Shown here in pieces: positions 25,781 through 34,858 of a DNA stretch of 64,000 bases. This DNA is from UBA1181 sp045617845 (GTDB taxonomy: Bacteria; Bacteroidota; Bacteroidia; Bacteroidales; Paludibacteraceae). Every line of letters begins with the position of its first letter. Positions within the stretch are counted from its first letter, which is position 1. Where the stretch lies: NCBI GenBank assembly GCA_045617845.1, contig JAZLJL010000092.1:1-64000 (forward strand). Reading direction: 5' to 3'. The notes beneath the pieces are model-generated. The model did not search any database, was not told the DNA's origin, and saw only the letters and a list, made by a program, of their open reading frames with translations. The translations under genes and the position numbers were made by a program.

Positions 25781-25798
25781 CTAATTAATACAAAAAAG

Positions 25799-27322
25799 AT
25801 GAACAAAAAAGTATTATTGATGATCCTCGACGGCTGGGGATTCGGAAACAAGACAAAGTCTGACGTTATCGCTTCAACGCCTACCCCATATTGGGATTCG
25901 TTGTTGAAGAACTACCCATACTCACAACTTCAAGCATCAGGTGAGTTCGTCGGCTTGCCTGACGGTCAAATGGGTAATTCCGAAGTAGGACACCTTAATA
26001 TCGGAGCAGGACGTGTCGTTTACCAAGACTTGGTGAAAATCAACATGGCATGCAAAGAGGGAACCATCATGGAGAACCCTGAAATCAAGAGCGCATTCTC
26101 ATACGCAAAGGAAAACGGGAAACAAATCCACTTCATGGGATTGGTTTCAAACGGAGGCGTCCACTCTTCATTGGACCACCTTTTCAAATTGATCGAGATA
26201 TCCAAGGCATACGGATTGGATAAGACATTCGTCCACTGTTTCATGGACGGACGTGACACAGACCCAAAGAGCGGAAAGGGATTCATCGAACAATTGGAGG
26301 CCCAATTAGCGAAGAACACCGGTAAAATAGCCTCAATCATCGGACGATTCTACGCTATGGACCGCGACAAACGTTGGGAACGCGTCAAAGAAGCTTACGA
26401 CCTGCTTATCGAAGGAAAGGGTAAAGCTTGCACAGACATGGTTAAGGCGATGGAAGAGTCTTACGCCGAGGGCGTGACAGACGAATTCATCAAACCAATC
26501 GCCAGAGTAGAGAACGGCAAACCAGTCGGAACCATCCAAGAAGGCGACGTAGTCATCTTCTTCAACTACCGTAACGACCGCGCCAAGGAATTGACCATCG
26601 TATTGACCCAACAAGACATGCCAGAAGCCGGCATGAAGACCATCAAGGGTCTCCAATATTATTGCATGACTCCTTACGATTCTTCTTTCACTGGAGTGCA
26701 CATCCTCTTCAACAAGGAGAATGTAATGAACACACTCGGAGAGGTCGTTTCAAAAGCAGGCATGAAACAATTGCATATCGCCGAAACTGAAAAATACGCT
26801 CACGTGACATTCTTCTTCAACGGAGGACGTGAAGCACCTTATGAGAACGAAGACCGCATCCTCGTCCCTTCTCCAAAAGTTGCCACCTACGACTTGAAAC
26901 CAGAAATGAGCGCATACGAAGTGAAGGATAAATTGGTGGAAGCCATCGGCACAAAGAAATATGAATGGATTGTGGTCAATTACGCAAATGGAGACATGGT
27001 GGGACACACCGGAATCTACTCCGCTATCGAGAAAGCGGTAGTCGCTATCGACAACTGCGTGAAAGACACCGTGGAAGCTTGTAAGGCTAATGGTTACGAC
27101 GTCATCATCATCGCAGACCATGGAAACTGCGACAACGCTATCAATGCGGACGGCACACCAAACACCGCCCACTCTTTGAACCCTGTTCCTTTCGTTTACG
27201 TAAGCGACAACAAGGACGCAAAAGTGGTGGACGGAAAGTTGGCGGACGTAGCACCTTCCATCTGCTCGATTTTAGGCATCCAACAACCTTCAGAGATGAC
27301 AGGTAAGAGCCTAATCAAATAA
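25799..27322 (+). CDS. gpmI: GpmI, 2,3-bisphosphoglycerate-independent phosphoglycerate mutase
   Basis: 507 residues, full length. It interconverts 3- and 2-phosphoglycerate in glycolysis with two Mn ions and a phosphoserine. Motifs: MILDGWGFG (metal Asp), GNSEVGHLNIGAGRVVYQD with the phosphoserine, CFMDGRDTDPKSG, FFNYRNDRAKEL, and the C-terminal ADHGNCDNA and NTAHSLNPVPF metal ligands. Codon choice looks more biased than in its neighbours, in keeping with high expression. A terminator follows. Confidence 0.96.
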   Translation: MNKKVLLMILDGWGFGNKTKSDVIASTPTPYWDSLLKNYPYSQLQASGEFVGLPDGQMGNSEVGHLNIGAGRVVYQDLVKINMACKEGTIMENPEIKSAFSYAKENGKQIHFMGLVSNGGVHSSLDHLFKLIEISKAYGLDKTFVHCFMDGRDTDPKSGKGFIEQLEAQLAKNTGKIASIIGRFYAMDRDKRWERVKEAYDLLIEGKGKACTDMVKAMEESYAEGVTDEFIKPIARVENGKPVGTIQEGDVVIFFNYRNDRAKELTIVLTQQDMPEAGMKTIKGLQYYCMTPYDSSFTGVHILFNKENVMNTLGEVVSKAGMKQLHIAETEKYAHVTFFFNGGREAPYENEDRILVPSPKVATYDLKPEMSAYEVKDKLVEAIGTKKYEWIVVNYANGDMVGHTGIYSAIEKAVVAIDNCVKDTVEACKANGYDVIIIADHGNCDNAINADGTPNTAHSLNPVPFVYVSDNKDAKVVDGKLADVAPSICSILGIQQPSEMTGKSLIK

Positions 27323-27340
27323 AAAATCTATACAAGGGGG

Positions 27341-27366
27341 GGAGAGAGGAGTCTCTCCTCCTTTCA
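27341..27366 (+). terminator. Terminator after gpmI
   Basis: GGAGAGA (27341-27347) and TCTCTCC (27352-27358) form a short stem followed by TCCTTTC. The T-run is weak. Confidence 0.55.
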
Positions 27367-27393
27367 AATACAATCACGGATATAGAAGACTTA

Positions 27394-27413
27394 ATTAGAT
27401 AGTGATATCTAAT
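27394..27413. promoter_or_regulatory. Small palindrome upstream of the CotH/LTD gene
   Basis: ATTAGATA (27394-27401) and TATCTAAT (27406-27413) form a perfect 8-bp inverted repeat with a 4-nt centre. It may be an operator; there is no other support. Confidence 0.3.
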
Positions 27414-27557
27414 AAATGCGGATTATTTAGGAGATTAATGTCAAGCATAAACAATTTTTTTTCAGCACAAGTCTTTGTATTGTAACAAACAACCACTATA
27501 TTAGCATACTATAATTGGGTTTATGGAATTTTAAGGGGATTTTTAGAAAAAAAACAC

Positions 27558-30500
27558 ATGAAAACACGACTTAGAAGATTGGCCGTAGCAGCCGTTGCGT
27601 TATCTTCACATTTAACAGCCAATTCAAGCGTCTATATAACGGAAATTATGCCGTGTAACATCGCCACATACCGCAATGCGGAAAAAGAGTATAGCGGATG
27701 GGTCGAATTTTACAACGACGGGAAAGACGATGTAAATCTAAAAGGATGGAACATAACAAATTATCAAAAGAAATCTAAAAAAGGGACCACCACAGAGCCG
27801 TTAAAGTGGAGTTGGGACATAGATTACACCATCAATGTGCCTGCGGGGGAATATGTTGTAGTCCAATTCGACAACATCGATGAAGACGAATATGAAAAGA
27901 TAGAAGATAAACACGCGCCCTACAAAGTGGACCCAGACGGAGGAATCTTGGAGCTAACCTCGCCCAAAGGCGCAGTCTCCGATTTCAACTATCCTCAAAT
28001 GAAGACTCACATTTCATACGGAACATTCGGAGAGGACGACGCCAACCAAGGCTACATGGAACCTACACCGGGAGAAAAGAACAAAGACGGATTCGAAAGC
28101 CTGGAGTCTCAATGTGCCAAGCCGAAATTCAGCGACCTCCAACCTGGCGTGAAATATCCCGACGAATGGAGCTCAAAGAAAGTCAAATTATCCTGCGAGA
28201 CAGAAAAAGCAGTGATATATTACACGACGAACGGCTCTATTCCCACCAAATCCAGCAAGAAATATGTGAAAGATTCCACAAAAATAGAATTTGACACCAC
28301 ATGCAACGTACGGGCAAGGGCATTCAAAGATGGATACCTTCCGAGCGAAATACTGACAGGTACATTTGTCGTCTACAAGGATAGAGGCGATTGCGAAGGG
28401 AAAGACGCACCCGTTGTCTCCATCGTCACAGACAAAAAATTCTTCTATGACGACGAAATTGGCATATACCACAAAGGCAATGGAGGCAAACCAGGAAACA
28501 AAGGATGTATTTCAGAGAGAGCCAATTACAACCAACCTTGGAAAAGAGCTGTCAATTTCGAATATTTCGTGGACGGCAAACAAGTGCTATCCCAAGAAGC
28601 TATGGTATCCATAATGGGCGGTTGTTCAAGACAATGGCCGGTCAAATCCCTTAAGATAACCACCAACAAAATCACCGGTGCGGAAGTATTCGACTACCAT
28701 TTCTTCAAAGATAAAAAAGAGAACCTTTACTCCAGTTTACAACTACGAAACGGAGGAAACGGGTTCGAGACAATCAGGTGCAGGGACGGATTCATCCAGT
28801 CACTCGCCAAAGGATTCGGCAACTTGGATTACCAAGCATACCAGCCTGTCGGTTTTTACATCAATGGTTGGTACAGAGGTCTTATGGGCTTAAGGGAAAG
28901 GACAAACGACTCATACATCGAAGCGAATTACGGCATCAGCAAGGACAAGGTAGATGTGGTGGAAATGACGGAAAACAAAATCGAGGCATCCGCCGGAGAC
29001 TTGAACGCTTACAATGAAATGATCGAGTTCGCCACGGACAGCAACAACTACAAGAAAGACAACTTCGTCGCAATGCTAAGCAACTACATGGACGTCGAAG
29101 AATACGCCAACTATATGATTTTCGAGCAGTTCATCGTTAACACTGACTGGCCAGGAAACAACCAAAAATGTTGGAGGAAACATATCGGTGGAAAATTCAG
29201 ATGGATACTATACGATACGGATTTCGGATTAGGTCTATACGACAATTCGGGGCATCCTAACTATACAGGCACATGGCTGAACACCATCACATGGTGCACT
29301 GGCGAAGGCTCAGACCGTAACTGGGCAAATGCGAGCGCACACGATTACCAACCGACAGAGGAGAGTAAATGGAAAGTCATCCTCTTCAAAAGTTTAATGA
29401 AAAACGAAGGATTTAGGAACATGTTCCTGACGCAAGCGTACATGCAGATCAACTCCGCCCTTACGGAGGAAATCATACAAGCGAAAGCGGACTCTATCAT
29501 GGATCTGGTTAGGAAAGAGCATTGCGCAACGAAAAAGACCACTGACAAATACGCGAGCCTGACCGACAAAATGAAAGCCATGGTAAGCTTCGCCACGGAA
29601 AGGATCAGTGTCTACAAGAAAGACCTCGCAGAATATTGCGGGCTTGATAAGGATAAAAAAGCTGTGTTATCGATATCCTGCAAAGGTGATTTCAAGGATA
29701 AAGTCCAAGGGTACTATGTCAACGATGTCGCAACGTACAAGAACACACAAAAAATCAAACTGCTGAAGAATATGAACGTCAAATTGAGACCAATTCTCCC
29801 CAATGGGTACATCGTCGAGAAATGGCAAATTGACACAACGACGTTCAACACCCAAAGCATCAACTTCAAGCTTAACAAAGATACCATCAAAGTGGTATTG
29901 ACAATCCAAGAAGAGAGTTACGATAAACCTTCAATCGTTATTAATGAGTTATGCTCCAAATCATCCATCTTCATCGACCCAGAGTCGAATGAAGGAGAAG
30001 ACTGGATAGAACTCTACAATACAGGAGACGATTACGTGGATGTAGCCGGATACTACCTCCAAGACAAAGACACAACCGTCAGAATCGCCCAAGGGTATGA
30101 ATTAACCAATATTCCACCCAAAGGTCACTTACTATTATGGGCTGACGGTAGAGGGAAGAGCGGCGCGCAGCACCTTGGATTCAAACTGAGCAGCGAAGGC
30201 GAGGATATCACCTTGTACAAGGATGTAAGAGACTCTATCATCGTGGTTGACCATGTGAAAATGGGAGCCATCGGAGAAGACTGCAGTTACGGTAGGGTCA
30301 CAGACGGTGCCGAAGAATTCACCATTTTCCCAGTATGTTCAGAAAGCAAAGGATTCTCAGAGGCCACACCAGGGGAAGAGAACGGCATATACGATTGCCA
30401 AACCGTCATCGAGATGCGAACTTATCCAGTGGAAATCACATGTGACTTCGAGAGCGCGAAATACAACGTAAATGGCGAGGTATACAGCAACCCATTGTCA

Positions 30501-31466
30501 TATAGATTAATCAAGGGTAAAAAACTCACCGTGTCACCTGTGTTGCCAAAGAAATGCGAATTCGTCAAATGGGAGCTTTCCACGTTCGTGGAATCTAACA
30601 TTGATATTTTAACCGATGAAAGCAAATGGATGTACCACTACGCGGATTCCGCGCCAAGCGGCAATTGGAAAGAAGTTAAGTACGCCGATACAAGTTGGAG
30701 TCCGGGATATGGTCTCATGGGATACAACTCCAGCAAAGAAAAGGCCTATGACACAAAAATTCCGTATGAGGAAGGCGATAGCGCCAAATACATTACCGCT
30801 TACTTCAGGAAAGTATTCAATATCGACGACACGACAGGACTCAAAAACATAACAGCGAACATCACCTATGATGATGGTGTGGCAATTTATGTCAACGGGA
30901 AAGAAATTAACCGTTTCAACTTGCCTGACGACTCTCTCCACACAGAGTTGAGGTATGAAGACACAACGCTGCATTATTACGACGACCTGAAAGACGAAAT
31001 CGTCATTCAACCTTCAATGCTCAAAAGCGGAGAAAACATCATTGCGGCGGAAGTGCACCAAATCAACAGCGCAAGTTCAGATTTGACTTTCAAACTTACC
31101 GCAAAAGCGAAATTCATCTCGCATTTCTGCGAAGATCCGACATTCAGCGTCACTCCGAAAGAAGCGTTCACAGCTAATCTCATAGTCAATGACAAGACTG
31201 GCATAGAGGATCATCCGGACGTGTACGAAGAGGTGCGTTCTAACATCACATTCTACCCTAACCCTACGAAAAACCTTGTGTACCTACAAGGATGCGAAGG
31301 GGAGACGCTTGTCTCGGTAAGCGACTTGACGGGAAGCTTGTTGATCATGCAATATATCTTCAACGACAAAGAACCAATCGACTTGAGTAAGTTATCTCAT
31401 GGCACTTATATCCTACATGCGGTTTCTAACACGCAACAAGCGGTAGGAAAGATCATCAAGGAGTAA
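27558..31466 (+). CDS. Large secreted CotH/lamin-tail-domain protein with T9SS sorting signal
   Basis: 1302 residues. After a signal peptide (cleaved near ANSS) comes a lamin-tail domain (about 25-150, SSVYITEIMPCN and NLKGWNITNYQ). A chitobiase/hexosaminidase C-terminal-like domain follows (about 195-275, VIYYTTNGSIPT). Next is a CotH kinase-like domain (about 285-690, with SLQLRNGGNGFET and FRWILYDTDFGLGLYD), then a second lamin-tail domain (about 795-930, IVINELCSKSSIF and EDWIELYNTGDDYVDVAGYY). The last 80 residues are a type A T9SS sorting domain (NITFYPNPTKNLVYL to HAVSNTQQAVGKIIKE). It should be exported through T9SS and anchored or released outside; the CotH domain may phosphorylate proteins. 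The fur-like gene starts 3 bp downstream. Confidence 0.88.
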   Translation: MKTRLRRLAVAAVALSSHLTANSSVYITEIMPCNIATYRNAEKEYSGWVEFYNDGKDDVNLKGWNITNYQKKSKKGTTTEPLKWSWDIDYTINVPAGEYVVVQFDNIDEDEYEKIEDKHAPYKVDPDGGILELTSPKGAVSDFNYPQMKTHISYGTFGEDDANQGYMEPTPGEKNKDGFESLESQCAKPKFSDLQPGVKYPDEWSSKKVKLSCETEKAVIYYTTNGSIPTKSSKKYVKDSTKIEFDTTCNVRARAFKDGYLPSEILTGTFVVYKDRGDCEGKDAPVVSIVTDKKFFYDDEIGIYHKGNGGKPGNKGCISERANYNQPWKRAVNFEYFVDGKQVLSQEAMVSIMGGCSRQWPVKSLKITTNKITGAEVFDYHFFKDKKENLYSSLQLRNGGNGFETIRCRDGFIQSLAKGFGNLDYQAYQPVGFYINGWYRGLMGLRERTNDSYIEANYGISKDKVDVVEMTENKIEASAGDLNAYNEMIEFATDSNNYKKDNFVAMLSNYMDVEEYANYMIFEQFIVNTDWPGNNQKCWRKHIGGKFRWILYDTDFGLGLYDNSGHPNYTGTWLNTITWCTGEGSDRNWANASAHDYQPTEESKWKVILFKSLMKNEGFRNMFLTQAYMQINSALTEEIIQAKADSIMDLVRKEHCATKKTTDKYASLTDKMKAMVSFATERISVYKKDLAEYCGLDKDKKAVLSISCKGDFKDKVQGYYVNDVATYKNTQKIKLLKNMNVKLRPILPNGYIVEKWQIDTTTFNTQSINFKLNKDTIKVVLTIQEESYDKPSIVINELCSKSSIFIDPESNEGEDWIELYNTGDDYVDVAGYYLQDKDTTVRIAQGYELTNIPPKGHLLLWADGRGKSGAQHLGFKLSSEGEDITLYKDVRDSIIVVDHVKMGAIGEDCSYGRVTDGAEEFTIFPVCSESKGFSEATPGEENGIYDCQTVIEMRTYPVEITCDFESAKYNVNGEVYSNPLSYRLIKGKKLTVSPVLPKKCEFVKWELSTFVESNIDILTDESKWMYHYADSAPSGNWKEVKYADTSWSPGYGLMGYNSSKEKAYDTKIPYEEGDSAKYITAYFRKVFNIDDTTGLKNITANITYDDGVAIYVNGKEINRFNLPDDSLHTELRYEDTTLHYYDDLKDEIVIQPSMLKSGENIIAAEVHQINSASSDLTFKLTAKAKFISHFCEDPTFSVTPKEAFTANLIVNDKTGIEDHPDVYEEVRSNITFYPNPTKNLVYLQGCEGETLVSVSDLTGSLLIMQYIFNDKEPIDLSKLSHGTYILHAVSNTQQAVGKIIKE

Positions 31467-31469
31467 GAA

Positions 31470-31889
31470 ATGGACAAAGCAGAGGAACTGCTCAACAACA
31501 AAGGTGTAAAACCCACAGCAAATCGGGTGCTCATTCTACGGTCTCTCATGACCGTAGAGCACCCGATTTCCTTTTCCGAGTTAGAGGATATTCTCCCTAA
31601 CATGGACAAATCGAGCATATTCAGGACATTAGGGATATTCAAGGAACACCACGTGACCCATGAAATAGATGACGGAGGAAGCATAAAATACGAAATATGC
31701 CTCAACGAGAAAGAATGCGACATTTCGGACATGCACCCTCACTTCCACTGTGAAATTTGCCACCAAACCATTTGTCTACATGACATGCACGTTCCAATCG
31801 TCCAACTTCCCGAAGGATTCGAAACGCAATCCATCAATTACATGATAAAGGGCGTTTGTCCCAAATGCCAAGGGAAACAAAGAGGTTGA
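31470..31889 (+). CDS. Fur-family metalloregulator
   Basis: 139 residues with the Fur fold: an N-terminal winged helix (KPTANRVLILRSLMTVEHPI, DKSSIFRTLGIF recognition helix) and a C-terminal dimer and metal domain with HPHFHCEICHQTICL and CPKCQGKQ, giving two CxxC zinc pairs. It could be a Fur, Zur or PerR-type repressor; the metal cannot be decided from sequence. It starts 3 bp after the 1302-residue T9SS protein gene, an unexpected operon partner. A 20-bp-stem hairpin lies inside its coding sequence at 31520-31569. Confidence 0.88.
   Translation: MDKAEELLNNKGVKPTANRVLILRSLMTVEHPISFSELEDILPNMDKSSIFRTLGIFKEHHVTHEIDDGGSIKYEICLNEKECDISDMHPHFHCEICHQTICLHDMHVPIVQLPEGFETQSINYMIKGVCPKCQGKQRG
31520..31569 (+). 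other. Very strong hairpin inside the fur-like coding sequence
   Basis: AAATCGGGTGCT (31520-31531) pairs perfectly with AGCACCCGATTT (31558-31569), and CTACGGTC (31536-31543) pairs with GACCGTAG (31550-31557), leaving only a 4-nt bulge and a 6-nt loop. It begins 50 nt after the start codon and is followed by TTTCCTTTTCC. It includes two CGG codons. Seen directly; its role is unknown. Confidence 0.85.
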
Positions 31890-31946
31890 CCGAAGTTTCC
31901 AAGCACTTCAGCCTAACAAAAAAACAGATAGAACCAAACACAAAAT

Positions 31947-32336
31947 TCACAACCTCCGCTCGATAATCGCAAGCCTTTTATTGATCTCCTCCTGCAATTG
32001 TTTCACTTCAGACAATAACGTCCTAACCTCAGGATCAATCGTTGCCTCAGAAGGCGTCAAAACGGCTTTGGAAGTATCCGCGGATATACAAGGATCGTCA
32101 TCATCTATGTCAGAAGAAAGATGTGCCGGTTCGGACGAGGAGACAGGCTGCATCTCATCCAATCTAGCCAGATAGGATGACGCCAAAGGATGTCCCGCAT
32201 CTGCGGCACGTTGGAGCAACACCCTGGCGCGTTCCAAGTCAGATTCGACATCCTCGCCCTCCATAAGGCGACGTCCGACGACAAACGCAGTCTCCACATC
32301 AATATCCAAAGAATCAAAATCCATGTTACAACTCAT
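31947..32336 (-). CDS. Small Sel1-like repeat protein with coiled coil
   Basis: 129 residues, no signal peptide. Residues about 12-50 resemble one Sel1/TPR-like helical repeat (LERARVLLQRAADAGHPLASSYLARLDEM). A Ser/Asp-rich linker follows (SSDIDDDDP), and the C-terminus is a predicted coiled coil (LLSEVKQLQEEINKRLAII). It is probably a cytoplasmic protein-binding adaptor. I do not recognise a family. It lies downstream of the DEDD exonuclease gene with a 33-bp gap and is likely cotranscribed. Confidence 0.6.
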   Translation of the reverse strand: MSCNMDFDSLDIDVETAFVVGRRLMEGEDVESDLERARVLLQRAADAGHPLASSYLARLDEMQPVSSSEPAHLSSDIDDDDPCISADTSKAVLTPSEATIDPEVRTLLSEVKQLQEEINKRLAIIERRL

Positions 32337-32369
32337 ATCTAATCAAATTATCGTTTTTACATCAGAAAA

Positions 32370-33101
32370 TCACAAAGACCTCTCCACATTTTCAGGCGCA
32401 ATAACCGTCTCGCCCACCATCCGCAAATAGACTTGGGCGGTTGCCAAAACATCCTTCTCACAATAGACCGCGATACGTTTGGCGTCCTTCTCATCATAGA
32501 AAACCGAAGCGACTTGACTGCCATCAATATCATCCTTCGGTGTAGGAATGCCAAAGACAGCGCACAACAACTTCAAAGAAGTGAAATGCTTATAGTCACC
32601 AAACTTCCACATCTCCATGGTATCAAGAGAACGGACCTCCCAAGGTTTCTTGCCCGCCACATTCAGCACATCCGGAAGTTTGATGCCATGGATAAGCATA
32701 CGTCTAGCGACAAAAGGAAGGTCGAATTCCTTCGAATTATGTCCACAAAGGAAATGCGAAGGAGATGCGTAAGCCTTATCCAACAAAGAGGCGAAATCAA
32801 GCAAAATCTGTTTTTCGTCTTCGCCATAAAAAGATTTCTCCTTAAAATGACGAACACCATCCGTCTCACGGACATAACCGACAGAAATACACACTACCCT
32901 ACCGAACTCCGCAAAAATACCAGCTTCCTGGAATTTGCTTTCGCCCGTACAATCGGCGCTATAACGTTCCGGCACTCGTTGTTTCATCTGCTCAACCTTG
33001 TCTTCCCAAAGATGAGCCAATATAGGATCCAGTTCCGCCAACGTTGCTGTCTGCGGAGCAGTCTCTATATCAAAAAAAAGGATTTTATTCAATTCAGGCA
33101 T
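32370..33101 (-). CDS. DEDD-type 3'-5' exonuclease (PolB-like proofreading fold)
   Basis: About 243 residues. The exonuclease motifs are ILFFDIETAPQ (Exo I, Asp and Glu), FLCGHNSKEFDLPFVARRM (Exo II with Asn and Asp) and AVYCEKDVLATAQVYLRM (Exo III, Tyr and Asp). The domain resembles the stand-alone relatives of the DNA polymerase B proofreading domain; it should trim single-stranded 3' ends in the cytoplasm. The ATG at 33101 (MPELNKILFFD) is chosen because the upstream codons of the longer frame overlap the iorA terminator hairpin at 33120-33151. Confidence 0.85.
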   Translation of the reverse strand: MPELNKILFFDIETAPQTATLAELDPILAHLWEDKVEQMKQRVPERYSADCTGESKFQEAGIFAEFGRVVCISVGYVRETDGVRHFKEKSFYGEDEKQILLDFASLLDKAYASPSHFLCGHNSKEFDLPFVARRMLIHGIKLPDVLNVAGKKPWEVRSLDTMEMWKFGDYKHFTSLKLLCAVFGIPTPKDDIDGSQVASVFYDEKDAKRIAVYCEKDVLATAQVYLRMVGETVIAPENVERSL

Positions 33102-33119
33102 ATTTTTCAAATAAAAAAA

Positions 33120-33151
33120 TACGGGAACACCCACGAATGGACATTCCCGTA
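33120..33151 (-). terminator. Terminator of iorA
   Basis: TACGGGAA (33120-33127) pairs with TTCCCGTA (33144-33151); on the minus strand it is followed by TTTTTTT. It lies 14 bp past the iorA stop and before the exonuclease gene. Confidence 0.75.
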
Positions 33152-33164
33152 AATAGTTTTCAAA

Positions 33165-34751
33165 TTATTTTTGAGCTTTTTTCTTTCTCGTCAAAGTCTG
33201 GATACATTCACGACGCGGAATGATGACGGAAAGTCCTTTATATTCAACTTCCTCCTTGATGATTTGAATCATCTCCTCGTAATTCTTCTTCAAAGGAACG
33301 AAGACACGGAGGTGTTCAGGCTTAACGCCCAAACCAAGACAAATGCTTTCAATCTTACCGGTACCCTGGGAATCTTGACCGCCAGTCATGGCGGTAGTCT
33401 CATTATCGGAAATGACTACGGTGATGTTAGCGTTCTCGTCAACGGCATCCAAGAGACCCGTCATACCTGAATGGGTGAAAGTGGAATCACCGATGACGGC
33501 CACAGCCGGATAAATGCCGGAATCAGCGGCGCCCTTCGCCATCGTAATGGAAGCACCCATGTCCACACATGAATTAATAGCTTGGTATGGAGGCAATGCG
33601 CCCAAAGTATAGCAACCGATATCTCCGAACACCTTGCTGTGCTCATAACCACGGAGCACCTCATTGAGAGCCTCATACATGTCGCGGTGACCACAACCTT
33701 GGCACATTTGAGGAGGACGCATCTTCACAATGGAAGGAATGCTATAAGAGGACTCACAATTCTTGCCAAAAGCCTTTCCTACGCTATCCGGATCCAACTC
33801 GCCTGTCCTAGGCAAAGTGCCATCCAATCTACCCATCACCTTCTTAGCCTCGAAGAATCCCTTCAATTGGTTCTCGACGAAAGGATAACCATCCTCGATG
33901 ACCATAAGGGTCTCACATTCCGAAGCCAACTTGTCTATCATTTTCTTAGGCAAAGGATATTGGGAAACCTTCACTACCGGATAGTCACATCCGCCAGGGA
34001 AAACCTCGTTCAAATAATTGATGCCGATACCGCAAGCGACGACACCGATCTTCTTGTTATTTCCGTCGATATAACGGTTATATGGAGAGTTCTCGGAAGC
34101 TGACAAAATATCGCCTTGCATATCCAATAAGTGTTGGTAACGGCGACGCGCTATAGCTGGCAACAACACAAATTGTCTTGGATCAGCAGGTACACTATTC
34201 CCGTTCTCTGGCTTCGTCTCCTTGCGCTCCACACCCGAGCGGGAGTGAGCCAAACGAGTGACGATACGCATCAACACAGGATAACCCAATTTCTCAGACA
34301 ACTCGAATCCGTTATAAGCCATGTCATATGCTTCCTGTTGGTTGGATGGCTCAAGAATAGGAATCATGGCAAAGTTTCCATAGAAACGGGAATCTTGCTC
34401 ATTCTGGGAAGAGTGCATGGACGGATCGTCAGCCGCCAAGACCATCATACCGCCATTCACTCCGGTGATGGCAGTATTGACGAAACAATCAGCAGCGACA
34501 TTCATTCCGACATGTTTCATGCAAACCAATGAACGTTTGCCGCCATATGACATACCAAGGGCAGCCTCCATCGCGGTTTTCTCGTTTGAAGACCAATGGC
34601 TATGGATATTGCGTTCTTTCGCTTGCTTGGAGTTTTGGATATACTCCGTGATTTCAGTGGAAGGAGTACCCGGGTATGCATACACACCGGAAAGACCTCC
34701 ATCAATCGCCCCTTGGGCAATGGCCTCATCAGCCAACAATAATTCCTTCAT
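33165..34751 (-). CDS. iorA: Indolepyruvate:ferredoxin oxidoreductase alpha subunit, without ferredoxin domain
   Basis: 528 residues. IorA with IorB oxidatively decarboxylates aryl pyruvates to aryl-CoA, or runs the reverse reaction, using TPP and ferredoxin. Visible: the N-terminal pyrimidine-binding domain (GGLSGVYAYPGTPSTEI, WSSNEKTAMEAALG) and the TPP domain with PQMCQGCGHRDMYEAL, FGDIGCYTLG and GDSTFTHSGMTGLLDAV. Some family members carry a C-terminal 8-Cys ferredoxin domain; this one ends at TRKKKAQK without it. No iorB lies next to it, which is unusual. A TATTTTTG box (34815-34808, minus strand) precedes the start. Confidence 0.92.
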   Translation of the reverse strand: MKELLLADEAIAQGAIDGGLSGVYAYPGTPSTEITEYIQNSKQAKERNIHSHWSSNEKTAMEAALGMSYGGKRSLVCMKHVGMNVAADCFVNTAITGVNGGMMVLAADDPSMHSSQNEQDSRFYGNFAMIPILEPSNQQEAYDMAYNGFELSEKLGYPVLMRIVTRLAHSRSGVERKETKPENGNSVPADPRQFVLLPAIARRRYQHLLDMQGDILSASENSPYNRYIDGNNKKIGVVACGIGINYLNEVFPGGCDYPVVKVSQYPLPKKMIDKLASECETLMVIEDGYPFVENQLKGFFEAKKVMGRLDGTLPRTGELDPDSVGKAFGKNCESSYSIPSIVKMRPPQMCQGCGHRDMYEALNEVLRGYEHSKVFGDIGCYTLGALPPYQAINSCVDMGASITMAKGAADSGIYPAVAVIGDSTFTHSGMTGLLDAVDENANITVVISDNETTAMTGGQDSQGTGKIESICLGLGVKPEHLRVFVPLKKNYEEMIQIIKEEVEYKGLSVIIPRRECIQTLTRKKKAQK

Positions 34752-34807
34752 TATCTAATATTTTTATTATATTCCACTAACACCGAAAATTAATTTCTTC
34801 GTGACTA

Positions 34808-34815
34808 CAAAAATA
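34808..34815 (-). promoter_or_regulatory. -7 box of iorA
   Basis: On the minus strand the sequence reads TATTTTTG, fitting TAnnTTTG, about 57 bp before the iorA start. Confidence 0.45.
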
Positions 34816-34858
34816 ATCAAAATCCGACTCAAAGCCAAATGATATTAGCCACGAATCA

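Noticed and set aside
32433..33152. Long plus-strand frame opposite the DEDD exonuclease
   Set aside because: The minus-strand frame has clear exonuclease motifs; the other is a shadow.
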